A stretch of 61,248 bases of DNA, from assembly GCA_030528155.1 (NCBI GenBank), contig JAUMZL010000012.1, forward strand, positions 1-61,248, written 5' to 3'. The notes beneath the pieces are model-generated. The model was not told the origin of the DNA. It searched no databases and saw nothing but the letters and a program-made list of their open reading frames with translations. Origin of the DNA: Aerococcus sp. (lineage in GTDB: Bacteria; Bacillota; Bacilli; Lactobacillales; Aerococcaceae). A program made the position numbers and the translations under genes. The stretch's first letter is position 1; each line of letters opens with the position of its first letter. Shown one piece after another: positions 1 through 7,675 of the stretch.

Positions 1-231
1 GGTAACGCAGACGGTGACCACGATGCGGATCACACCATCATGCCAGGTGATCAGTCTAACCATGGTTCGATGAACGGCACCACAACGGATCATCATCAGT
101 CACAGACAATGAAACCAGCAGCTTCACCACATAAACTGCCACAAACAGGCGCAACAGCAACAGGACTTGGACTCGGACTCTTGTTGTCAACAGCTGGGGC
201 AGCGTTAGGGTTGAAGAAGAAAAAACACTAA
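1..231 (+). CDS. LPXTG-anchored surface protein, C-terminal part (5' end outside window)
   Basis: The frame is open from base 1, so this is the tail of a larger gene. The visible 76 residues hold a His/Asp-rich stretch (repeated HDADH, DHH and NHGS-like groups), then LPQTG, a hydrophobic Gly/Leu/Ala helix and a KKKKH tail. This is a complete sortase sorting signal, so the protein is covalently attached to the cell wall by sortase A. The His-rich segment could bind metal ions such as zinc; that is inference. The domain that defines its function lies upstream of the window. A terminator follows 30 bases after the stop. Confidence 0.85.
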   Translation, partial: GNADGDHDADHTIMPGDQSNHGSMNGTTTDHHQSQTMKPAASPHKLPQTGATATGLGLGLLLSTAGAALGLKKKKH

Positions 232-260
232 TTGTTCATTCAATTGATTAAGTGAACGCG

Positions 261-307
261 AAGTAGCACCTGCGACCGAAAAGGGCGCAGGGTGCTACTT
301 TTTTTTA
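261..307 (+). terminator. Rho-independent terminator of the LPXTG gene
   Basis: A 14-bp stem (AAGTAGCACCTGCG with its complement, one bulged G) with a short loop is followed by eight T residues. Confidence 0.9.
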
Positions 308-386
308 TGAGCGTAGAAAAGGCGATGTAATAAAAATATAGCAGTTTAAAAGCATAATCTTTAGTTATTTTTAATAAAAGAACTAA

Positions 387-400
387 AGTAAGCGCTTGCA
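387..400 (+). promoter_or_regulatory. Catabolite-responsive element (cre), CcpA operator of kbl-tdh
   Basis: AGTAAGCGCTTGCA matches the Gram-positive cre consensus TGTAANCGNTTNCA at all but the first position. It overlaps the -35 hexamer of the kbl promoter, so CcpA bound here would repress. An 8-bp inverted repeat (CTTTAGTT at 359-366, AACTAAAG at 381-388) lies directly upstream. Confidence 0.65.
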
Positions 401-423
401 TATCGTGAAAAGTCTGTTAAACT
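396..423 (+). promoter_or_regulatory. Promoter of kbl-tdh
   Basis: TTGCAT, 16-base spacer, TAAACT. It is the best sigma-A-like pair upstream of kbl and leaves a leader of about 95 bases before the strong AAAGGAGGAG ribosome binding site. Confidence 0.55.
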
Positions 424-523
424 AACGACGTAGTGAAAAAATATTATCGTTAGCCCATGGAGGGATAAGCGGTAATCAATAAAATGATAGCGGTTACATA
501 ATAATAAAAGGAGGAGTTAGACA

Positions 524-1714
524 ATGACAAGTACGATATTGAGCGAATTCTTGAAGACGAATCTGAAAGAATTGCGTGATAACGGACTCTACAATGTGAT
601 TGACGAGCTAGAAGGAGCGAACGGACCAGAGATCACGATCAATGGGCGTAAGCTGATTAATATGTCGTCAAATAACTACCTAGGCTTTGCTACGAACGAA
701 AAGATGAAAGAAGTAGCCAATGCTGCCACCAATAAATATGGGGTAGGCGCTGGGGCTGTCCGTACGATCAACGGCACAATGGACGTTCACAATCAACTCG
801 AAGCGCGTATTGCCTCCTTCAAACACACCGAAGCAGCGATTGCCTTCCAATCAGGATTTAACTGCAACATGGGGGCTATTTCAGCCGTCATGGGTAAAAA
901 AGACGCTATCCTCTCAGATGAACTTAACCACGCTTCTATTATCGATGGCTGCCGTTTATCAGGTGCGAAGATTATCCGTGTGAAACATCAAGACATGGAC
1001 GATCTACGTGCCAAAGCCAAAGAAGCCGTTGAAAGTGGTCAGTACGAAAAAATTATGTACATTACCGATGGCGTTTTCTCTATGGATGGGGATGTGGCAA
1101 ACTTACCAGAATCCATCAAGATTGCAGAAGAATTTGACCTCATCACGTATGTAGATGATGCGCATGGCTCCGGTGTGATGGGACACGGTGCTGGTACGGT
1201 GAAACATTTCGGCCTGCAAGACAAGATCGATTTCCAAATTGGGACTTTGTCTAAAGCCATTGGGGTAGTAGGTGGTTATGTTGCTGGGAAGAAAGACCTG
1301 ATTGACTGGTTGAAGGTTCGCGGTCGTCCATTCCTCTTCTCAACCTCACTGACGCCTGGAGCAGCAGCTGCCGCAACGGAAGCATTTAACATTATGGAAG
1401 CGCATCCTGAAATTGTTGACCAATTATGGGAAAACGGCGATTACCTGAAGAAAGGGCTCAAGGAGATGGGCTTCAATATTGGACATTCGGAAACGCCAAT
1501 CACCCCATGTATTATTGGGGATGAAAAATTAACGCAAGAATTTTCAAAAGCGTTAATTGAGGCTGGCGTTTACGCAAAATCAATCGTCTTCCCAACCGTT
1601 CCACGCGGCACAGGGCGTGTACGTAATATGCCGACTGCTGCACATACCAAAGAACAGCTGGATCAAGTGCTGGCGATCTACAAACAAGTCGGTGAAAAAT
1701 TGGGTGTCATCTAG
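524..1714 (+). CDS. kbl: Glycine C-acetyltransferase (2-amino-3-ketobutyrate CoA ligase)
   Basis: 396 residues, full length for the alpha-oxoamine synthase family of fold-type I PLP enzymes. It cleaves 2-amino-3-ketobutyrate with CoA to glycine and acetyl-CoA. Visible landmarks are the N-terminal substrate region SSNNYLGF, the cofactor-binding DDAHGSG (residues 211-217) and the Schiff-base lysine in TLSKAIG (Lys244). The start has AAAGGAGGAG 6 bases upstream. It is followed by tdh, which makes its substrate, so the pair forms the threonine dehydrogenase pathway in the cytosol. A cre site covers the promoter, suggesting glucose repression. A close relative, 8-amino-7-oxononanoate synthase, is made unlikely by the tdh neighbour. 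Confidence 0.93.
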   Translation: MTSTILSEFLKTNLKELRDNGLYNVIDELEGANGPEITINGRKLINMSSNNYLGFATNEKMKEVANAATNKYGVGAGAVRTINGTMDVHNQLEARIASFKHTEAAIAFQSGFNCNMGAISAVMGKKDAILSDELNHASIIDGCRLSGAKIIRVKHQDMDDLRAKAKEAVESGQYEKIMYITDGVFSMDGDVANLPESIKIAEEFDLITYVDDAHGSGVMGHGAGTVKHFGLQDKIDFQIGTLSKAIGVVGGYVAGKKDLIDWLKVRGRPFLFSTSLTPGAAAAATEAFNIMEAHPEIVDQLWENGDYLKKGLKEMGFNIGHSETPITPCIIGDEKLTQEFSKALIEAGVYAKSIVFPTVPRGTGRVRNMPTAAHTKEQLDQVLAIYKQVGEKLGVI

Positions 1715-1767
1715 CACAAACAGTCACCACATCGCTTTAATTGAAGAATATCAAGGGAGGTAACACG

Positions 1768-2724
1768 ATGAAACGCATTTTAATTACCGGCGCATTGGGA
1801 CAGATTGGGACAGCTTTAACGATGCGACTACGTCAAGATTACGGTGAAGACAATGTGATTGCGACCGATATTCGTGAAGATAGCAACTCACCAGTCGTGA
1901 ATGGCGGGATTTTTGAATCACTCGATTGCATGAACAAAGAGCATCTGTTGGAATTAGTGGATCATTATGAAGTAGATACTTTGATTCACTTGGCGGCTTT
2001 GCTGTCTGCAACGGCTGAAGAACGCCCACAATTCGCTTGGCAATTGAACATGGGAGGTTTGATGACGGCTTTAGAGGTTGCTAGAGAACGGCAACTGCAA
2101 TTCTTTACTCCAAGTTCTATCGGGAGTTTTGGGCCAAACACACCAAAAGATGCCACCCCACAGGATACGTTGCAACGTCCAACGACGATGTATGGAGTAA
2201 CGAAGGTCAGTGGTGAATTATTGTGCGATTACTATCACACCAAGTTTAGCGTGGATACCCGTGGCGTTCGCTTCCCTGGTTTGATCAGCTACGAAGCATT
2301 GCCAGGTGGGGGGACAACGGACTATGCCGTTGAAATTTACTATGAAGCGCTGAAGAACAAACGCTATAGTTCCTTCATCAAAGCGGGTACCTACATGGAC
2401 ATGATGTACATGCCAGATGCTATCCAAGCAATCATTGATTTGATGGAAGCACCTGCTGAAAACTTAGTCCACCGCAACGCCTTCAATATTTCTGCTATGA
2501 GCTTCGACCCAGAAGAAATCGCTGCGGCAGTGAAGGCAGAAATTCCTGAATTTGAAATGGATTATGCGGTCGACCCTGTGCGTCAAGCCATCGCTGATTC
2601 CTGGCCAAACAGTCTCGACATTTCTGCTGCTCAGAAAGAATGGAACTTTAAGCCAGAATATGACTTAGCAAAAATGACCAAAGACATGCTGGAACACCTG
2701 AAAGCGAATGGTGTGGGTGAATAA
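1768..2724 (+). CDS. tdh: L-threonine 3-dehydrogenase, short-chain (SDR/epimerase-like) type
   Basis: 318 residues. An extended-SDR Rossmann protein with the NAD motif GALGQIG (residues 8-14) and catalytic Tyr142-x3-Lys146 (YGVTK). It oxidises L-threonine to 2-amino-3-ketobutyrate with NAD+. The start was moved 27 bases in from the longest frame, because AAGGGAGGTAAC sits just before this ATG and the Rossmann strand begins right after it. It lies 53 bases after kbl, the next enzyme of the pathway. Members annotated as NAD-dependent epimerases are common; the kbl link supports the threonine assignment. No zinc site is expected in this type, unlike the MDR-type Tdh of E. coli. Confidence 0.88.
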   Translation: MKRILITGALGQIGTALTMRLRQDYGEDNVIATDIREDSNSPVVNGGIFESLDCMNKEHLLELVDHYEVDTLIHLAALLSATAEERPQFAWQLNMGGLMTALEVARERQLQFFTPSSIGSFGPNTPKDATPQDTLQRPTTMYGVTKVSGELLCDYYHTKFSVDTRGVRFPGLISYEALPGGGTTDYAVEIYYEALKNKRYSSFIKAGTYMDMMYMPDAIQAIIDLMEAPAENLVHRNAFNISAMSFDPEEIAAAVKAEIPEFEMDYAVDPVRQAIADSWPNSLDISAAQKEWNFKPEYDLAKMTKDMLEHLKANGVGE

Positions 2725-2763
2725 TTCACCCTGCATTCAGTCAATACAGAATGAAAAAAACGG

Positions 2764-2800
2764 TGGCACTGTTACTGGGAGGTACAGTGCCATTGTTTAA
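2764..2800 (+). terminator. Hairpin after tdh
   Basis: TGGCACTGT (2764-2772) pairs with ACAGTGCCA (2784-2792), with only a weak T-rich tail. The stronger bidirectional terminator just downstream probably does most of the work. Confidence 0.45.
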
Positions 2801-2813
2801 ATAAAAGAGACAA

Positions 2814-2847
2814 CAAAAAAAGGAGGGGTACCCCTCCCTTTTTTTTG
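2814..2847. terminator. Bidirectional terminator between tdh and ctc
   Basis: A-tract, GGAGGGG TA CCCCTCC, T-tract. It reads as an intrinsic terminator in both directions and sits between convergent tdh and ctc. Confidence 0.9.
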
Positions 2848-2863
2848 TTAGTAGATGTGAAGA

Positions 2864-3505
2864 CTATTCTGCGTCTTCTTCACCTTTTTCATCGATTACT
2901 TCTGGTTCTTGTTCTTCGATACCAGCTGCTTCTAATTCTTCTTCAGATGGTTCTTCATCTGGGGCAGCGATAGAAACAACAACTTCTTCAGCATCGTCCA
3001 AGATTTCAGCATCTTCCATGTGGTCGAATTTCACGTCAGCAACGGAAATGCTGTCACCGATAGCGAGATCTTTTACGCTAACTTCAATAACTTCAGGTGC
3101 GATCGCTGGGTCCATGTTCACTTTCAATTCGAACAAGTTAGCAGAAGCAACACCAGCAGCGTCAGCCAATTGGTCTTCGTCAACAACACTAATAGGAATG
3201 TTGATATCCAATTTTTGACCTTTCTTGATGGCTTGGAAGCTGATGTTATAGATAATTGGTTTCAAAGAACTGCGAGAGATTTCACGCAAGAAAACGGTAC
3301 GGGTTTCGTCGCCTTCGATTTCCAAATCAAACACGGAGTTAAGACCGAGTTCACGTTCGATTTGTTCAACATCAGCCGCATTCATTTGAATCTTGATTGG
3401 GTCGATGTCACTGGAGTAAACGATACCAGGTACTTGATCAGCTTTACGGATTTGTTTAGATGCAGTAGTACCAGCAGCTTCACGCTGTTTTGCTACAAAT
3501 TTCAT
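2864..3505 (-). CDS. rplY: 50S ribosomal protein L25 / general stress protein Ctc
   Basis: 213 residues: an N-terminal 5S-rRNA-binding L25 domain (about 1-90, with KQIRKADQVPGIVYS), then the TL5 C-terminal beta domain, and a very acidic tail from about residue 185 that is typical of the long CTC form. It binds 5S rRNA in the central protuberance of the large subunit. A good ribosome binding site (CAGGAGGTAACAG) precedes the ATG. It is monocistronic, with its own TTGACA promoter and a shared terminator. In Bacillus this gene is called ctc and is stress induced; nothing here shows a sigma-B promoter. Confidence 0.95.
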   Translation of the reverse strand: MKFVAKQREAAGTTASKQIRKADQVPGIVYSSDIDPIKIQMNAADVEQIERELGLNSVFDLEIEGDETRTVFLREISRSSLKPIIYNISFQAIKKGQKLDINIPISVVDEDQLADAAGVASANLFELKVNMDPAIAPEVIEVSVKDLAIGDSISVADVKFDHMEDAEILDDAEEVVVSIAAPDEEPSEEELEAAGIEEQEPEVIDEKGEEDAE

Positions 3506-3617
3506 TCTGTTACCTCCTGAGAACTTTTTGGGTTAGTGGGAAGAATGGGGAAAATAAAAAATCAACCGTCATTGGCTGAACCCATCATCCCTATAAAATG
3601 AATTCACATTCTTTTTT

Positions 3618-3646
3618 ATTTTAGGGATAACCAATGCTATTGTCAA
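3618..3646 (-). promoter_or_regulatory. Promoter of ctc/rplY
   Basis: On the minus strand TTGACA, 17-base spacer, TAAAAT. This is one of the most canonical sigma-A promoters in the window, about 110 bases upstream of the start codon. Confidence 0.8.
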
Positions 3647-3830
3647 CCAATACCCTTAATGAATCTGCATTTTGGTCGGCGTGTCATTTTTTATTGGATC
3701 ACCTAATCACGCTGTTTTTGCTCAGAGTATGGTTAAACCTTCGCTGAGCGTGTCGTTTTCAGTAGGGTGTTATAGTACAGAAATTTTCGATGATTATGAG
3801 CGGACAATGCAGCCTCACCGGGGATTATGC

Positions 3831-3874
3831 TATAGTGAAAAAGATAATGAAGCGCTTTACTATAGTGAAAGCGC
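3831..3874 (+). promoter_or_regulatory. Promoter -10 and palindromic operator candidate upstream of the OYE gene
   Basis: An extended -10 (TGCTATAGT, hexamer 3831-3836) is followed by a direct repeat CTATAGTGAAA (3830-3840 and 3860-3870). The second copy is the centre of an inverted repeat GCGCTTT (3852-3858) and AAAGCGC (3868-3874). This could be a repressor site downstream of the transcription start. The stretch 3506-3900 otherwise holds only the ctc promoter and no credible gene. Confidence 0.45.
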
Positions 3875-3900
3875 ATATGAGTGAGGAAAGGAAGGCAGTT

Positions 3901-5130
3901 ATGGCAGAAACACGGGCATCACAATACGAACCGTTATTTGAACCGGTGACCTTACCGAATGGCACCACCTTGGCCAATCGCTGGGCATTGAGTCCAATGA
4001 TTACAAACAGCTCAAGTGCTGAAGGGGAGGTGAGTGAGGAAGATGTGCGTTATGCGAAACGGCGTGCAGGCTCTGCGCCAATTCAGATTACCGGCGCAGC
4101 TTACATTGAAGAATATGCTCAACTGTTTGAGTATGGCTTTGGCTCGGGCGATGATGCTTTGATTCCAGGGTTGAAACGCTTAGCAAGCGCGATGAAACAG
4201 GACGGTGCGAAGGCGATTCTTCAATTAACCCACGCTGGACGTTTTGCGCGGATTGCCCTCAAAGACTTTGGGTTGGTGTATGGGCCATCAGAAATGCATC
4301 TCAATACTCCCATCCCGCACACCGTTTATGAAATGAGCCCTCGCAAAATTCGCCATGTCATTCGGCAATATGGTGAAGCCACGCGCCGTGCGATTCAAGC
4401 CGGCTTTGACGGGGTTGAAATCTCTAATGCCCAACGTCTTCTACCGCAACAATTCTTCTCAACTTTCTCCAATCAACGTCACGATGAATATGGCGTGGAT
4501 TCCCTCGAAAATCGGGCGCGCTTTGGGGTAGAAGTGATGAAAGAAGTACAGCGCGTAGTCAATGACTATGCCAAGGACCCTAAGCAATTCATTATTGGTT
4601 TCCGCGGCACGCCGGAAGAAACCAGAGGCAATACGATTGGCTATACGGCTGAGGAGTTTAATGCTTACTTCGATCAATTATTAGAAGTCGCCGACATTCA
4701 ATACTATGCTTCGGCAAGCTGGGGGCACAATATTTTTGCACAGAAATTGCGGAGCGGCGAACATGCTGGAGAATTGATGAATGAAGTCGTGCACCAGCAT
4801 CTCGCTGGGCGTGTGGTTCTCATGGCCACCGGGGGGATTAATAGCCCTGAAAAGGCTCTTGATGCTCTCCAACACGCGGATATGGTGGGCATGTCGACGC
4901 CATTCATTACCGAACCCGATTTCGTGAAAAAATTGGCAACCGGGCAAAAGGACGCCATTGACCTCAGTTTGGAAGGTAAAGATTTGGATGATTTGGCTAT
5001 TCCAGCACGAGCTTTTAAAGACATTGTTCAAATGATGGATTACGGCGAGTCACTGCCAAAGAGTGCCCGCGATCGTTTCCGTTCTGAAGCAAAGCAATCA
5101 TCCGTTAATTACTTTAAGGACTATCACTAG
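3901..5130 (+). CDS. NADH:flavin oxidoreductase, Old Yellow Enzyme family
   Basis: 409 residues, an FMN-binding TIM barrel of the OYE family, single-domain type. Recognisable family segments are LANRWALSPM near the N-terminus, the ILQLTHAGR strand, the GFDGVEISNAQRLLPQQFFS segment (the usual H/N-AHGYL-QFLSP region, altered here to NAQRLLPQQFFS) and a C-terminal phosphate-binding GGI-P-AL-DMVGMSTPFI region. It probably reduces an activated C=C bond with NAD(P)H. The start is the ATG after GAGGAAAGGAAGG rather than the longest frame. Twelve bases separate it from the luciferase-like gene. OYE and luciferase-like genes are known companions of SirTM/macrodomain/GcvH-L operons, so a role in that pathway is inferred. 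The substrate is unknown. Confidence 0.85.
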   Translation: MAETRASQYEPLFEPVTLPNGTTLANRWALSPMITNSSSAEGEVSEEDVRYAKRRAGSAPIQITGAAYIEEYAQLFEYGFGSGDDALIPGLKRLASAMKQDGAKAILQLTHAGRFARIALKDFGLVYGPSEMHLNTPIPHTVYEMSPRKIRHVIRQYGEATRRAIQAGFDGVEISNAQRLLPQQFFSTFSNQRHDEYGVDSLENRARFGVEVMKEVQRVVNDYAKDPKQFIIGFRGTPEETRGNTIGYTAEEFNAYFDQLLEVADIQYYASASWGHNIFAQKLRSGEHAGELMNEVVHQHLAGRVVLMATGGINSPEKALDALQHADMVGMSTPFITEPDFVKKLATGQKDAIDLSLEGKDLDDLAIPARAFKDIVQMMDYGESLPKSARDRFRSEAKQSSVNYFKDYH

Positions 5131-5142
5131 GAGATGAGAGCC

Positions 5143-6147
5143 ATGGATATCAGCGTACTGGATTACGCGATGATTGATGAAGGAGAAACGCCCACAAAGG
5201 CCTTAGCGAATACGGTAGCACTGGCGCAACATGCCGATCAACTGGGTTATAAACGCTTTTGGATGGCTGAACACCACAATGTCCCAGCCTTCGCCAGCTC
5301 CAGTCCAGCTTTGATCGCGATGCAAATAGCCGCTCAAACCAAACAAATTCATGTGGGTAGTGGTGGGGTGATGTTACCCCACTACAGTCCATTGACTGTG
5401 GCGGAGAATTTTCGCGTCTTAGAGGCTTATTATCCTGGTCGCGTTGATCTCGGCATGGGAAATAATCCCGGGACGCGTCTAGTTAAACGTGCCTTACATG
5501 ATGGGACGTTTGAGGGAAGTGATTACCTTGATGCTATTGCTACGGTAAAGGACTATCTCGAAACGGCAGGTCCCATTGCGACTACCGATGTCGCCGCTCA
5601 GCCAGAGGTGGATAGGGTACCCGAAATGTGGATGCTTTCGACATCAGTAGCGAATGCCATTCAATGTGCGAAATTAGGCATCAGTTACTGTTATGGTTTA
5701 TTCCCTTATGCGCGCGAAGATGGTATTGAAGTGGGAAAAGCAGCTGTAAAAGCCTACCGCGAACATTTCCAACCGTCCGCTAGCCAAAAAGCGCCTCATA
5801 CCATGGCGGCAATTTTTGTCACTGTGGCTGAAGATGATGAGACAGCTAAGCAGTTGACAATGGCACTGGATTGGTGGTTGCTCGGTCGTGATGATTTTAG
5901 TTACTTCAAACAATTTCCATCACTTGAAACGGGCGCACATTATTCAGCGACTGCGAGCGAACAAAAGCAAGCTTTGGCCAATCGCACTCGTATGGCGCAC
6001 GGCACGATTAAGGAAGTGACCGATCAATTGTCGACACTTATGACGACTATTGCAGCTGATGAATTATTGGTCATGCCACTGATTCCTGGGATCGAACGGC
6101 GCAAGCAAGCGCTCACCTTACTCAAAGCGGCTTTGATGGATAAATAA
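5143..6147 (+). CDS. Luciferase-like monooxygenase (LLM family flavoprotein)
   Basis: 334 residues, bacterial luciferase-like fold (MsnO8-type subgroup). Signature segments are the N-terminal ISVLDYAMIDEGETP, then GYKRFWMAEHHN (the conserved AEHH) at about residues 40-52, IHVGSGGVMLPHYSPLTVAENF, and GRVDLGMGN. It uses reduced FMN and O2 on an unknown substrate. The ATG at 5143 is chosen because AGGAG lies 9 bases upstream; the ATG at 5134 would overlap that site. It is in one transcription unit with the preceding OYE flavoenzyme, which could supply reduced flavin. The 271-base gap to the GcvH-like gene has its own promoter. Confidence 0.88.
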   Translation: MDISVLDYAMIDEGETPTKALANTVALAQHADQLGYKRFWMAEHHNVPAFASSSPALIAMQIAAQTKQIHVGSGGVMLPHYSPLTVAENFRVLEAYYPGRVDLGMGNNPGTRLVKRALHDGTFEGSDYLDAIATVKDYLETAGPIATTDVAAQPEVDRVPEMWMLSTSVANAIQCAKLGISYCYGLFPYAREDGIEVGKAAVKAYREHFQPSASQKAPHTMAAIFVTVAEDDETAKQLTMALDWWLLGRDDFSYFKQFPSLETGAHYSATASEQKQALANRTRMAHGTIKEVTDQLSTLMTTIAADELLVMPLIPGIERRKQALTLLKAALMDK

Positions 6148-6336
6148 GGGACTAATCTGCGCCATTCGTTTTGAGAGGGAATGTGCGGATGGAAATTTGA
6201 ATATTTATAAATAGCTGAAAAGGTGTAATCAAGAGCAAGCTCTGAGACTATAGGTAAAAAATGTTTGGTTAGGCGAGGTTGTAGCGCGTGTGATAGGCTT
6301 CGTATCCGCTATTTTTAAGTGCCTATTGCTTTGGAG

Positions 6337-6365
6337 TTGACGATTGTGGCATGCGCTATGATAAT
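6337..6365 (+). promoter_or_regulatory. Promoter of the GcvH-L/macrodomain/SirTM/coaBC operon
   Basis: TTGACG, 17-base spacer, GATAAT. It is located 53 bases before the GcvH-like start, so the ADP-ribosylation genes can be transcribed separately from the OYE-LLM pair. No clear terminator was seen in 6148-6336, so read-through is also possible. Confidence 0.65.
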
Positions 6366-6418
6366 AGAAGAGGCCCACAGGAATGGGTAATAACAAATGA
6401 GGAAAGGAATCCAAACGA

Positions 6419-6823
6419 ATGACAAAACGTGGAAACTATCTCTTTGTAGAGAAAGAAAATATCTATACCTTATCAATGACCCCAGAATTACAAGATGATG
6501 TCGGAACAGTCGGTTACGTGGAATTTGTAAAAGATGATGATGTCGAAAAAAATGGTGCAGTCGCAAATATTGAAGCGTCTAAAACCGTGATGGAAATTCA
6601 ATCTCCCCTCAAAGGAACGGTCATTGCGCGTAACACAGCCGCTGAAGAAAATCCAGCGTTGCTCAATTCTGCTGATCCGGAAGAAAATTGGATTGTTCGT
6701 TTAGTCGGTGTATCGGACAGTGACTATGAAGCATTAGAAGCCGAAGATGGCGAAGTCAGTGCGACAGCTGAAAATAATGAATCAACAAATTCCGCTGTGT
6801 GGCGCCGTGAAGTGATCGAATAA
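6419..6823 (+). CDS. GcvH-like lipoyl carrier protein (GcvH-L) of an ADP-ribosylation operon
   Basis: 134 residues, lipoyl-domain fold of glycine cleavage H protein. The modified lysine is Lys55 in IEASKTVMEIQSPLKG, with the characteristic turn after NGAVAN. The last 25 residues are an extra acidic and Asn/Ser-rich tail. No gcvP or gcvT is nearby. In staphylococci and streptococci the homologous GcvH-L is lipoylated by a dedicated ligase and then ADP-ribosylated by SirTM, the modification being removed by the adjacent macrodomain. The genes for both of those partners follow directly here. GAGGAAAGGAATCCAAACGA precedes the ATG. Confidence 0.9.
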   Translation: MTKRGNYLFVEKENIYTLSMTPELQDDVGTVGYVEFVKDDDVEKNGAVANIEASKTVMEIQSPLKGTVIARNTAAEENPALLNSADPEENWIVRLVGVSDSDYEALEAEDGEVSATAENNESTNSAVWRREVIE

Positions 6824-6873
6824 CTCATCACTACTAAGACGGCCGGTGGAATTGGTCACAAGGAGGGGATCGA

Positions 6874-7674
6874 ATGACCGCCAGACGAGAGCAATTAATT
6901 CAATGGTTACAGGCTGAACGACAAGTGGATAGTGGCGTTGAACCAATACCCATTCCCAATGACGTAGAAGAACAAAAGCGCCTGTTGCATGGGCTAATGA
7001 ACATTCGCCCAGCCAAAGCCATTCCACAGCACATTTTAATGACGCAAAATGCTTATTTGCAGGAATTTAATCAGTCAACCCCGGGCGTTACGTGGGAGGA
7101 TATTCCGCACACGACGAAGCAATTGGCCCTCTGGCAAGGAGATATTCGTGAATTAGCAGTTGATGCGATTGTCAATGCTGCCAACTCACAAATGCTCGGT
7201 TGTTTCATTCCCAATCATCTCTGCATCGATAATGTGATCCAAACACAAGCGGGCATGCAGATGCGCTATGACCTCAGTTTAATGATGGCGGCTTCGGGAC
7301 GGCGCTATGAACCAATTGGCAAGGTGAAGGTGACGAATGGGTACAACTTGCGCGCCCATTATGTTTTCCATACGGTGGGGCCTCGCATCACGAAAGGCAA
7401 AGTGACGCCATTACGCCGAGACATGTTGACTTCATGCTATGAAACTTGTTTAGAAGAGGCCGATGCGATGCAACTTGAAACGCTCGCTTTTTGCTGCCTA
7501 TCAACGGGTGAGTTCCAATTTCCCAATGATCAAGCGGCTGATATTGCGATCACCACCGTGCGTCACTACCTAAAACGCACCCACTCGAAGTTGCGCGTGA
7601 TCTTCAACGTCTACAAGGATCTTGACCGAAAGCTCTACAAAGAACGCTTAGCGCGTATTAATGAGGAGGATTAG
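6874..7674 (+). CDS. Zinc-dependent macrodomain ADP-ribosyl hydrolase (Zn-Macro)
   Basis: 266 residues: an N-terminal helical extension of about 75 residues, then a macrodomain starting LALWQGDIRELAVDAIVNAANSQMLG (ADP-ribose-binding Asp90 and the NAAN motif). The segment GCFIPNHLCIDNVI supplies Cys110, His115 and Cys117, the zinc-ligand set that marks the Zn-Macro class of SirTM operons. The ADP-ribose phosphate loop is CLSTGEFQFPN, corresponding to the G-x-F/Y-x-FP pattern. It removes the mono-ADP-ribose placed by SirTM on GcvH-L. The start has AAGGAGGGGATCGA before it. It ends one base before the sirtuin start, so the two are translationally coupled. Confidence 0.93.
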   Translation: MTARREQLIQWLQAERQVDSGVEPIPIPNDVEEQKRLLHGLMNIRPAKAIPQHILMTQNAYLQEFNQSTPGVTWEDIPHTTKQLALWQGDIRELAVDAIVNAANSQMLGCFIPNHLCIDNVIQTQAGMQMRYDLSLMMAASGRRYEPIGKVKVTNGYNLRAHYVFHTVGPRITKGKVTPLRRDMLTSCYETCLEEADAMQLETLAFCCLSTGEFQFPNDQAADIAITTVRHYLKRTHSKLRVIFNVYKDLDRKLYKERLARINEED

Positions 7675-7675
7675 C

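Noticed and set aside
3020-3520. A 166-codon frame on the plus strand opposite rplY
   Set aside because: It is fully antisense to the recognisable L25/Ctc gene, has no ribosome binding site and no family resemblance.
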